From NCBI RefSeq assembly GCF_040954645.1, contig NC_092806.1:114248458-114312457 (forward strand): 64,000 nucleotides of DNA, read 5' to 3'. A model generated the notes under the pieces. The model worked only from the letters and a program-made list of their open reading frames with translations, was not told the origin of the DNA and ran no database searches. Positions 56,101 to 64,000 of the stretch are shown piece by piece. The position numbers and the translations under genes were made by a program. The DNA is from Diabrotica undecimpunctata. Lineage: Eukaryota; Arthropoda; Insecta; Coleoptera; Chrysomelidae. Within the stretch, counting starts at the first letter, position 1. The number at the start of each line of letters is the position of its first letter.

Positions 56101-56187
56101 ATTGAAGTTGGAGAGCACTATCGGTAATGAAGAGGCGGCGTGGTATGTGAGGGGCTGCGGTTGCCGCCGTTACTGCGCCCTTTGATC
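53109..56187 (-). pseudogene. Gypsy-2 Pol: protease, RT, RNase H, integrase (lesioned)
   Basis: In order: protease with LQFLINTGADLSVLPRK (catalytic D-T-G reads N-T-G), ILGADFLTYHGI; RT with [40 protein letters not shown], then a one-base gain near 55268 shifting frame just before the catalytic [10 protein letters not shown]; RNase H ([23 protein letters not shown]); integrase zinc site (FHPGHA.. CIQCQRAK), [34 protein letters not shown] (D,D,E). Near 53285 a 19 bp tandem duplication of ACATTTTGGACATCCACAG shifts the integrase C-terminus. Three independent defects make this copy inactive. Confidence 0.92.
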
Positions 56188-56956
56188 GTTTTTTGTAAAA
56201 TTGCAGGGTGGTCTACATTTCTTTGCTTGTGCACCAAATCTTCGATGGTAGTAACACTGTTTGTCTGATGATGACTTGGTACTCTTGGTCATTTGAATCT
56301 GTTGCCCTTCTTCAGCTACAGTTAATCTGTTGGATAAAGCATTCACTTGGTCACTCAATGCAGCCACTGTTTTGTCTAAGGTAGAGCTTTCGGTAACAAC
56401 CATGACTGGAAAACTGGAACACCGTAGATACGCTTTCGGCTTTCTTAGCAAGTTCTTCTAGGTCTCCATCAAGAATAGATATAACGCTTCGAACTGAAGG
56501 TGGTAGGCGGTCCAACCAAAAATTTTTGAGAACTTGCGTACTAATGCTATCCATGGCCAAAGCTTGCATTCGATGGAGTAGTTGAGTGGGTTTTAGGTCA
56601 CCCAGAGTGAGTTCCATCAACTTGTGGATCTTTTCATCTGAGCTGGTGCCATACCTGTCGAGAAGTCGAGTTTTCAGTTGTATATAGGCATTGCCAGCAG
56701 TGGGATTCTTTACTATGTCTGCTACTTCTATAAGTACTTCACTGTTTAAACTAGCAACAGTATGGTCAAATTTACAGTTGTCAGTTGTGATTTTGGCTTG
56801 TCGAAACTGCGCTTCTAGCCGGAGAAACCATAGTTCTGGTTCAGTGCGCCAAAACTCTGGCGCTTTAATGCCTACCCGTGCAATTAATGAGTGATTATCG
56901 CCTTCGCACGGTGTAATATTCATATTGTTTGGCATTGTTTGGTCGGTGTTTGTCAT
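56170..56956 (-). pseudogene. Gypsy-2 Gag (one internal frameshift)
   Basis: Starts MTNTDQTMPNNMNITPCEGD at 56956, 50 bp inside the 5' LTR edge. It continues IKAPEFWRTEPELWFLRLEA, HTVASLNSEVLIEVADIVKN, RTLLDRYG-like capsid sequence and LPPSVRSVISI. Frame shifts near 56410-56430 (FQFSSHG versus SSFPVMVVTESS). The second part holds QVNALSNRLTVAEEG and a knuckle-like CYYHRRFGAQAKKCRPPC. Stop TAA at 56170-56172, with pol in the -1 frame. Structural protein of the retrotransposon particle. Confidence 0.85.
56188..56194 (-). promoter_or_regulatory. candidate -1 ribosomal frameshift site A AAA AAC
   Basis: Read on the minus strand in the gag frame, ACA AAA AAC GAT contains the canonical slippery heptamer 16 bp before the gag stop. 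Slipping back one base enters RSKGAVTAATAAPH and runs into protease. A GC-rich stretch follows. Heptamer phase and pol frame agree exactly. Confidence 0.7.
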
Positions 56957-57005
56957 AGTTGTGTATAAATCGTTGTACTTACAGTTTTTTTCTCGGGGTC
57001 ACCAA

Positions 57006-57259
57006 TGTGGCCTGTTTGCGGGAAGCAAAGTAGTCGGGGCACACTTTAAACTGTTTTATTGATTTATTAGCAATAAACTACATACTAAAAACAAGTAAGA
57101 AAACTGTAAGAGTTCTTTTCGTTGTCACCTCGTCGTGTGATCGTGTTCTGACTGCCATCAGCTGGTCTCATCTCCTCTTCTTTTCTCCGTCGACGTTCCC
57201 TCACTTTAATAGCACAGTCAACCCATGTGTGGCTGGAGGTTAACTGTCAATCTGCCACA
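57006..57259 (-). repeat. Gypsy-2 5' LTR
   Basis: 254 bp, partner of 52868-53121; GATC follows at 57260-57263. Confidence 0.95.
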
Positions 57260-57419
57260 GATCTATCTTGGATGGATAAAAGTTCATAACATGGAATTAC
57301 TAAACTAATTATTTCGAAGTAATTCCGCCAGATGGTTGGACTATCGGATTGATAAACTCTACTAAATATAATTATCAAAAACAAAGTTGTAAAAAATAAA
57401 TTTATTTCAAATAACATTG

Positions 57420-57600
57420 TCACAAGTTATGTACAGTTTTTATTATCTTATTCAGTTCGCAGTTATTCTGAATATAATACGTAGGTTTGTACTCTTCTGG
57501 GTGCTTCCAATTTTTAATATCATGCATTTTTGTAGTACCACTAAGAACGAGAAGTTTTTGGTATCCACCTACCGTACCAAATCCCATATCCTCGTTGATC
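57420..57600 (-). CDS. HAD-type phosphatase, last exon
   Basis: C-terminus of a haloacid-dehalogenase phosphatase of the 4-nitrophenylphosphatase/phosphoglycolate phosphatase type, a cytosolic small-metabolite phosphatase family. Acceptor TTATTTTACTAG, exon from 57600, reads INEDMGFGTVGGYQKLLVLS, GTTKMHDIKNWKHPEEYKPT, YYIQNNCELNKIIKTVHNL and stop at 57420. This matches the family end: D(I/M).FG...G...LLVLSG.T, PDYY..SL.DL. The entry phase completes DV-I after the preceding exon (60867-61011), placing GD of motif IV just before the junction. The product annotation is by family resemblance; the exact substrate is unknown. Confidence 0.75.
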
Positions 57601-58020
57601 CTAGTAAAATAAAACAAACTATGTAGATCAATAAATTTAGGAACAATATTTTTAAAATGTTGATAATATGAAACCAGATTACTGTATCGAATATTGTTTC
57701 TTCCATTTTCCGTTCTCAATCCTCTTTGCAGTCCAGACGGGATCTGTTGAAAAGCAGACCATAATTGATATTTTTATAGGAGTCTATTTTTTGCTGGAAT
57801 AACTTTAGAATGTAACTTATATCAATAATAAATATAACTAGAAAGATATTGCTCCTACAAAAAAACTTTTAAAATGTAAAAGTTTAGTTTTTCAATTTTA
57901 CATAATATTTAACTAGCCAAAAACTTAATATTTATTGTTTATTGTTTAAAAATAGCAATAATTGCACAAAAAACTGCAAAAAATCGAAAATCTAACGTCC
58001 GTTAAAAATTGCAAATTTTC
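57601..58020. other. phosphatase intron, left part
   Basis: Intronic by the flanking splice sites. The minus-strand frame that extends the last exon upstream to about 57770 is read-through. No element recognised before 58021. Confidence 0.5.
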
Positions 58021-58347
58021 AAAATTATGCTGGGTCCAAAATAAGCAGTTTAAATAGGTCGAAAAAATTTTTACGTATAAAGAAAGTCTCAAGCTGTCAA
58101 ATGCACTTTGAAAATTGAAAATGAGTCAGCTAGGAGATCCTAAGAAATTTTTAAACGATTTTTTAGCTTATAAATAAATAAAACAACTTCGCGAGTTTAA
58201 CACATATCAATTTCAAAATGTTTACACTTCTACTACAGAATTTTAAAAGGTGCTTCTTTAAGAATACAATGCATTCAGATAATTGGTTGCAGATATTTCG
58301 AAGCTTAAAGTTGACATGCATTTGCCGCCTAGAGCTCTTGTTAACGA

Positions 58348-58391
58348 CAACGGTCAACGGGTCGATTTTGAAACCGTTCCGTTGACCGTTG
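58348..58391. other. 13 bp-arm hairpin in Harbinger terminus
   Basis: CAACGGTCAACGG and its exact reverse complement enclose 18 bp. Probably subterminal binding repeats in opposite orientation. Confidence 0.85.
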
Positions 58392-58540
58392 CTCAGTGTC
58401 TTTCAGGTTGGTATAAATGTTTGTTCACGCAACAGCAACCAATCCGTTGGTTAACTTTTGACCGTCTACGTATCCAGTCCCCCCTCGGCAAGACGTTCGT
58501 AGGACCGTTACAGTGAACCATTTTAGTTTATGCAAGTGTG

Positions 58541-58750
58541 TTAACGGCGTTGGACGAGCATCCGTTGTTTCAGTAAATTTCTTTCTTTGTTGCCCCTAAA
58601 ATATAGATTTTGATATGGAGATTTTATTAATTTTGTGTCGTATTTTTTCAATTCTTCGTAAAGTGTATGAAAAGCACCATACTTTTCTCTTTCTAACAAA
58701 ATAGGATGTATCCATATTTTTCTCTTACGCTTCTCCCGTTTCTTCTGCAT
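58541..58750 (-). pseudogene. HARBI1/ALP1-like nuclease N-terminal fragment
   Basis: Reads KKREKRKRKIWIHPILLERE then KYGAFHTLYEELKKYDTKLI, the basic (W/F).HP....R...G.F..L...L block at the start of PIF-type nucleases. It breaks off within 70 codons and lacks the DDE domain. Supports the Harbinger call for the enclosing element. Confidence 0.7.
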
Positions 58751-59420
58751 TTTTTATACAAATAATACGCTAGTATAATTTTTTGCTTTGACGACAACAC
58801 GATATAGCATGTATTGCGTACATTTGTTACTTTAAAACTAACGATATTTCGGAGATTCCATACTGTTAACGGACGCATATCCCTTGAAATTTATGAACCG
58901 TCGACACGGGTATTCGTTTAGCATCGGCCCGTTACCCGTTGAAAAAAACGTTCGTTAACAAGAGCCCTAACCGTAAGTGATAGACGGTTCGTTTTAAAAC
59001 AAATACTAAGTACGTCTTTTCAAGTACTAAAAATTTTTGCGTAATACGCCTCGTGAAAATATGCATAAAAAAGACAAAAAAATGTTTTCGTGTAAGAAGA
59101 ATTTTTATATAAAAAGTACTTGACAAGACTTTTAAACAGTACTTGTTTAAAAATGGGCCGAATTCTTTGGTTTTTTTTAAGAAGCGTCTTTTAAAGTTAA
59201 AGTATAAAGAAGTATACAAATTTTGAAATTAATATGTGTAAAACTCCGAAGTTATGTTTATGTTTATGTTTATTTATAAATCAAAAAATTGTTTCGAATT
59301 TTAAAAAATCTCTACGCTCTCCCAGCTGACTGATTTGAATGTTAAAAGCTTGAGCCTTTCTTTATATGCAAAAATGTTTTCGATTATTTCAAAGGCTTAT
59401 TTTGGACCCAGTATAATTTT

Positions 59421-60084
59421 GCAATGCAATTTTTTGCGGACCCTGGATTGCAAAATTATTATGAAAAAACTAATAAACCGATCCTATTGAAATTAAGAAC
59501 CCGCTTTTCTCGTATTATAAAGTTTTTCTAAGTGGATATAAAGGCGGTAAGTTTTGTAAAAGGAGTCGAAAAAATTTAAAGGAAAAACTCTTTTTTACCA
59601 AGTATTGCTTTTTTTTAGATAAACATTAAATTTTCAATTTCGAGCTAGTCAAATATTATGTAAAATTTACAAAACTTTTATCTTCCATAATTTCCGTTGA
59701 AAAGAGCAATACCTCTCGAGTTATATGCAAAAATATGGGCGATAGAAGCAAAAATTGTCGATTTATTTAGATTTTAGTAAATAAAAAATTTAGCACAAGG
59801 TTTGCAACTGGCATATGTCGTGATTATTGATACAAAGTACATCATTAAATAATTTCAGTATTCCAGAAAAAAAAATGGACTCCCATGAAAAATGTCCAAT
59901 TCAAAACAGATCCCGCCTGGACTATTGTTACAGCATTATTAACACTATAAGGTTTGCCTTAGGCATTTACTCAGATAGAAGTTATTTCTTAACTTCTTTT
60001 TTCGTATTCAACATACAGCTACAATCATAAAATGATAGACGTCGTAGTAATCTTTATCTATATCGAATACTTCTAATATAATAC
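59421..60084. other. phosphatase intron, nothing recognised
   Basis: AT-rich; a 59860-59930 stretch shares CAGATCCCGCCTGGACTA with 57740 (CAGATCCCGTCTGGACTGC), a short diverged repeat. No other structure seen. Confidence 0.4.
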
Positions 60085-60545
60085 ATACAACAGAAAAATG
60101 GAACTGACTTGGACATCTTTTGGTAGAAATTCAGTTATATTCAAATTGAAGATGTCACTCCTCCTGAAGAAAGCATTCGATCAATGTATACTACCAATCA
60201 TGACATGCGGCTGCGAAAATTGGACACTAAAGCAAGAGATAATATCGAAACTTAAAGTCACCCCAAGGTCAATTTAGCTATGCATGCTAGTTGTAACAAA
60301 GAGAGATCGAAAAAGAATAGAATGGTTCAGACAGAAAACCAAGATTACTAATGTAAACCACAGAATTAAATCTTTAAAATGGTTGTGAGCAGGACATTTA
60401 GCGAGAAGATTATGACATAAGGAAACAAGCCGCTATAACCTGGTACAGAAAATAGAATATTATAGACAATCGTGGGCAGAAATAAAGAATGACTATGTAA
60501 GGGGGCTTTACTATAATCGGTAGAATATGCCGAGAATGAATGACA
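60085..60545 (+). pseudogene. LINE C-terminal fragment with AT tail
   Basis: Reads RKMELTWTSFGRNSVIFKLK, KKAFDQCILPIMTCGCENWT, LKQEIISKLKV, then TKRDRKRIEWFRQKTKITNV and HRIKSLKWL, a stop, AGHLARRL and SWAEIKNDYV. This is the FGK..I, LP..TYG.ETWT, ..I..LKW.WAGH.AR order of an insect LINE, same family type as 52395-52650. It ends at an AT microsatellite (60552-60621) that could be its 3' tail. Confidence 0.75.
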
Positions 60546-60548
60546 ATG

Positions 60549-60551
<3 letters not shown>

Positions 60552-60621
<70 letters not shown>
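60552..60621. repeat. (AT)n microsatellite
   Basis: AT array directly after the LINE fragment; in the phosphatase intron. Confidence 0.97.
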
Positions 60622-60623
<2 letters not shown>

Positions 60624-60866
60624 TGTTTAACATAAGCATGGTTAATTAAAAGCCTATGGAAGTTAAATAAATATTTGACGTAACTTAAAAAAATTCTATT
60701 GTACCTTACATATTTAAAAAGGTTTTATATAAACTGAAAATCGACCAATTTTAACGGTAAGTAACAACTTTGCCCAGTGTGTCACTACGCATTATATGAA
60801 TAATTCTCAAAAGCACATTAATTTTAATATTATCTATGAATACGTATATTTATAAAATATACCTAC

Positions 60867-61011
60867 ACATCTCCAATAAAAAGTGTTCGTTTTGGATCAG
60901 TTACATTTAATTTTTCGACTACATATTCATTGTAATGATGTGATGGTTTTGCCAATTGCAGTGGTTGTCTTCCACTTATCTCACATAAAGACATATAAAA
61001 AAATTTATTAC
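60867..61011 (-). CDS. HAD-type phosphatase, penultimate exon
   Basis: Acceptor TTTTTTTAG, exon from 61011 (phase 1), reads NKFFYMSLCEISGRQPLQLA then KPSHHYNEYVVEKLNVTDPK and RTLFIGD, ending GATGT at a GTAGGT donor (60861-60866). It contains two HAD hallmarks: the motif III Lys in a GKPS-like position (here AKPS) and the start of motif IV (FIGD). It joins the last exon as FIGDV-INEDMGFG in frame. Gly to Ala before the motif III Lys is a slight departure from the usual GKP. Confidence 0.75.
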
Positions 61012-61860
61012 CTAAAAAAAAAGGAAAAATCAGTTATTTTTTTTTAATTGCCTTAATCTCAGTAAAAATGTAAAATAAACCGTTGCTATGTACTTTTACA
61101 TAACTCAACTTTTTTAATTTGTTCTTTATATTCTACTTTAAGGTCAATTATCTTTTATATTGTACTTTAAAACAAAAAATTGCTGTCACGAAGCAAGTAC
61201 TTTTTTCTTCCTCTACACATCACTAAATTTAGATTTATCTCTTTTATGTACTTTGCTCAACAAAAATAAAACATGAATATATTTTCAAAGATTTTCCAAG
61301 AATATGCAGCAGACTTTTGTCAACTTGTTTAAGTTCCAGCGGAGGATAGTGAGAGTTTTTTTAATACTTCAATGCCCTTTATGTACATAAGAAATTACGG
61401 ATTTTGATAATATAGTTACTGGGGTTACTGTAACCTATAACAACTGAAAATTCTTATTCATGCCATAAAGTTGTAAAAAATAACACTTTTACAGCTTCCC
61501 TCAGTTTTATTAACAGTTTTTTCTGTAAATTTAAGAGAAACCTGTTTATGATGTAACTTGGAATGAAATTAAGTTGTTTTCAAATATCAGGAGTAACTTA
61601 ATATTGCTGTGTTTATGAAAGAATGGCTGATAACATCTTAAATCTTAAATGTCGTAAAGTAATTGAAAGGTTAGAAGATGCCTTTGTTTATTTTAATTAT
61701 GTTGCTACTTGATAGTTGATAAATAAATCAAGAAATGTTTGAATATAAATTAGTGTATTTGGATAGGCGAAATCTTTGGAGAAACATGTCTTAAGATGTT
61801 GATTCAGAACACTAAAACATGGGATTCACTTCTAAATTTTAATCTATCTATATACTTTTT
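61012..61860. other. phosphatase intron, nothing recognised
   Basis: AT-rich, no element ends or coding blocks seen. Confidence 0.45.
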
Positions 61861-61867
61861 TTATTCC

Positions 61868-62025
61868 TCATGAAGGTGCTTGAAATAGCTTGAAACAACT
61901 TCATGTCCATTATGTCTTTAACAAACTCATTTATATCTTCTAGTCCTGTTTCCTTTAGTAATTTTAGGTGTGACTTCAGGTGCTCAACTGACCCACTGGA
62001 TCCACTACGTGGTCATACTAGCAGT
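61868..62025 (-). other. unidentified coding-like stretch
   Basis: Minus strand reads GSSGSVEHLKSHLKLLKETG then LEDINEFVKDIMDMKLFQAI and SSTFMRNKK before a stop, about 50 codons of natural-looking helical protein. It lies inside the phosphatase intron on the same strand. It could be a decayed retrocopy or an unrelated exon; I do not recognise the family. Confidence 0.3.
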
Positions 62026-62210
62026 ACCATCTATATTTCAATAGATGAACTTAGAAGTCAAAATGTTTTAGTTTCATGTATAGTTAGATTTTTTTTGGTA
62101 TGATGGCGGTATTGTCACAACACGTAAATCATATGTTTGGAGTTCTTACAATTTTGACTGTTTTTTGATAAAAAAAAAATAGCAAAAATAATCACGGGTA
62201 AGTTATTTAT

Positions 62211-62340
62211 CATGGTACAATGAATACACAAGGTATGATATTGCGCATGACATTTGACAGCTGGCCCAGGAGTGTGACGTAGTTAAGATCGCCTGAACCA
62301 CCTCGAACCCATCATTACAGCTTAACGTAGACATATTAAT
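62211..62340. repeat. isolated THAP-element terminus
   Basis: Starts CATGGTACAATGAATACACA and is the reverse complement of 46614-46750. No matching opposite end was found before the window edge, so it is a solo end or a heavily deleted copy. Confidence 0.88.
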
Positions 62341-63674
62341 AAAAAAATATTGTTTGGTGATACAACTTATTTAATTGTTGTTTGTTGTGTATATAAGTAC
62401 ACATTTGAACTTTCTTGAGATATTTACAAGTTCTTTCTTACTCATTATCTTACATATGTAAACTCAGTTCGCTATTCCCAGTCCTAACTGTCTAGTGAAT
62501 TTAGTGATTATTTTTTTGCGAAGTTAGTTACTTTTTGACAGACTAAAAGTGGCTGGAAATTACTATACAACCAAGCACACGTACTCATAGCCAATATTTA
62601 TAGTAAACAAACTAAATATTAAATAAAATAGAACTTTGCGAATTACCGACAATCAATATTTATTTATTTGCACCATATAATAAATAGTTATGTTAAATTA
62701 TAACAACTAAAATATATTTTTTAAATAATATACTACCCAAAATTTGATGGTTTTAGTATACACTTCCACTATTTAGAATAATTCTTCTTTTTTTAAAGAA
62801 AGAAGTCTGCAATAGTAGGATACTTGAGTTATTAATACTGAGAAGTAGGAATTGTTGTGTTGTAGGTTTCCGACAATGAATCTGTCAAAATATGCCCGAG
62901 CCAAGCGAATGGAGTATAATGATTTCACCGATTCACTCCCGTACAAATTTCCAACGCGGAGCGCGCGCATAGAAGTATAACTTCAAAAATAAGAATTTAG
63001 AGAAAGTTTTACAACAAAATTATACTTTTATTTCTTTGTAATGCACAAAAAACATTATTAAAAGATCTTACTTTAAAAGTTACGTCATTCCAGAAAGATA
63101 TTAAAATACCAACTTATGTTTACATTATTCGGTTACCATGAGAAGTGTTTATACAAAACTAATTTTAAAATCGTATAAGTAAATAAACGTTCTATATCAT
63201 GATGTTAAACTAAGAATTAGTAGAAAAAAATGAATTTATGTATTATCCCAAATTTCGAAATTCGTTCACATTCAAAAAAATATAGTTACTTATTTAAGAA
63301 TATACTAAGAAGAATATCTTTTATAATTTTAGATAAAAATAAAACACTTCACTATTTTTTTAAGTTCATAAATATTCCTCGCTTGCTCAATAGAGAATAG
63401 AAATATGAAATTTGGTACAACCTGATTTATCCAACTGCTGGTGAAAAAAAGGATATGCTTTATTTCCTTTCACCCTTTAAGTATTTGATTGGATTAAACC
63501 ATTTATTAGGAGTCCATTTATACCATTAAGAAATATTGGCTGAATTTAGAATCCCATACTTATATTACTTCGGGTCAAATAAACATATTCAACAATCTCT
63601 AGCCTCACCGATAAGGGTCTAAAAATAAATATTTATCTGAATATATAGAAAGGAAAAGGATTTTTTCGACTTAC
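62341..63674. other. phosphatase intron, nothing firmly recognised
   Basis: A minus-strand frame near 62773-62970 (GNLYGSESVKSLYSIRLARA) lacks known similarity. No terminal repeats seen. Confidence 0.4.
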
Positions 63675-63706
63675 CTCCATAAGAGACCACAAAAACAGAA
63701 TCACGT
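63675..63706 (-). CDS. HAD-type phosphatase, possible upstream exon
   Basis: Minus strand RDSVFVVSYGG ends GGAG at a consensus GTAAGT donor (63669-63674), phase 1. This fits the phase of the exon at 61011 and gives SYGG-NKFFYMSLC. The 5' limit is set at a TTAAG acceptor with a modest pyrimidine tract. The frame is open to about 63732, so the start is uncertain. Sequence to 64000 beyond it shows nothing recognisable. Confidence 0.35.
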
Positions 63707-64000
63707 CTTAACGGTTTGACGTTTTAAGAGATAAAAGAAAGACGCTATATCTTTTCCGCTGAAAATCGAGACGAGTGACAAGTTACTGAACGTTCTCATC
63801 TAACGGATATATTTGGAATTACAGTAGAATCCTTGAGTTAATTAAAAGTACTTGGCAGATAGGTGGCGGGAGGAATTTTATTTTAAAAAAATTTAATCGA
63901 AATTATAATGAAATTTCTAAAACTTTTGAAACGGTTACAATCATATTGGGCTGAGGTATTAAATCTTCCTTTCGTAGCTTCCGATTATATCTTTTAACTG

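Larger units (their letters stand above)
52868..57259 (-). mobile_element. Ty3/Gypsy LTR retrotransposon 2 (4.4 kb, young)
   Basis: Two 254 bp LTRs (52868-53121 and 57006-57259) show two visible differences. They start TG, end CA, and are flanked by GATC (52864-52867 and 57260-57263). A purine tract (GGAGGGGAGCCC) precedes the 3' LTR. TTGGTGACCCCGAGA follows the 5' LTR as primer site. Gag and pol are in different frames joined by a candidate -1 shift site. Despite near-identical LTRs, the coding region has several small lesions. Confidence 0.95.
58332..58966. mobile_element. PIF/Harbinger-like element, CTA duplication
   Basis: Ends GAGCTCTTGTTAACGA and, reversed, GGCTCTTGTTAACGAA, flanked by CTA (58329-58331 and 58967-58969), a 3 bp duplication typical of PIF/Harbinger. 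635 bp. It holds a fragment of an ALP1/HARBI1-type nuclease gene on the minus strand and GTCAACGG repeats in both orientations near the left end. Nested within 58021-59420. Confidence 0.85.
58021..59420. mobile_element. TIR element with ~150 bp inverted ends
   Basis: AAAATTATGCTGGGTCCAAA at 58021 is matched inverted by the sequence ending at 59420. Similarity continues about 150 bp through TATAAAGAAAG.CTCAAGCT and GTCAGCT.GGAGA. It hosts a nested Harbinger-like element (58332-58966). No transposase of its own recognised. It lies in the phosphatase intron. Confidence 0.75.

Noticed and set aside
57601..57770. Upstream extension of the phosphatase last exon (VSYYQHFKNIVPKFID)
   Set aside because: A good acceptor at 57601-57602 and the phase match to 60867-61011 place it in the intron.
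1..64000. tRNA, rRNA, operon or prophage content
   Set aside because: None seen; all genes are intron-containing or transposon-derived and nothing suggests a prokaryotic origin.

Overview
The window is eukaryotic, intron-bearing and AT-rich, and it is packed with transposons. It is most likely from an insect, and probably a beetle (inference). The grounds are the dialect of a long C2H2 zinc-finger array, insect-type host genes, and the mix of elements present: Penelope-like, Ty3/Gypsy, hAT, piggyBac, Tigger/pogo, mariner, PIF/Harbinger, MULE, THAP-bearing and several LINE types. No bacterial, organellar, tRNA, rRNA or CRISPR features were seen.

Three host genes can be followed, all on the minus strand. 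(1) A CPSF6 (cleavage factor Im 68 kDa subunit) gene has its start at 14606 and in-phase exons at 14520-14606, 8667-8873 and 1402-1968. It continues off the left edge. (2) A C2H2 zinc-finger gene has an acidic N-terminal exon at 38435-38798 and a 17-finger exon at 25167-26737, joined across an ~11.7 kb intron full of transposons. (3) The 3' end of a HAD-family phosphatase (4-nitrophenylphosphatase/phosphoglycolate phosphatase type) has exons at 57420-57600 and 60867-61011 and possibly one at 63675-63706. It continues off the right edge. A fourth gene-like locus (41565-44340) is a spliced C2H2 + MULE-transposase gene damaged by a few small indels, two of them in A9 homopolymers.

Layout. 1-14.6 kb: CPSF6. 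Intron 2 holds a 4.7 kb near-perfect palindrome of two head-to-head Penelope-like elements, a dead mariner and a Tigger-derived element. Intron 1 holds a LINE tail, a TA-flanked MITE and a Harbinger element whose empty target site survives in a nearby paralogous repeat. 15.2-23 kb: a 6.8 kb Gypsy element with 184 bp LTRs and a TTTTC duplication. It sits between long inverted repeats of another element, and its gag is split by a 2.1 kb TIR insertion. 23-38.8 kb: the zinc-finger gene. Its intron carries hAT, piggyBac, LINE and MITE copies and a macro-domain (OARD1-like) pseudogene. 38.9-44.4 kb: MITEs with two recurring signatures, and the MULE gene. 44.6-52.7 kb: a THAP-bearing TIR element with an 11 bp flanking duplication, a MITE, two unrelated hAT transposase pseudogenes and LINE tails. 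52.9-57.3 kb: a second, young Gypsy element (254 bp LTRs, GATC duplication, A AAA AAC gag-pol frameshift site). 57.3-64 kb: the phosphatase gene with nested TIR elements in its intron.

I did not find a clearly new enzymatic system. The strongest leads are the Penelope palindrome inside CPSF6 with ribozyme-like motifs at its outer ends, the nearly intact C2H2-MULE gene whose intron carries a MITE abutting a splice acceptor, the recurring CAAAGAATATAGACGC fold-back family, and the THAP-bearing TIR family.
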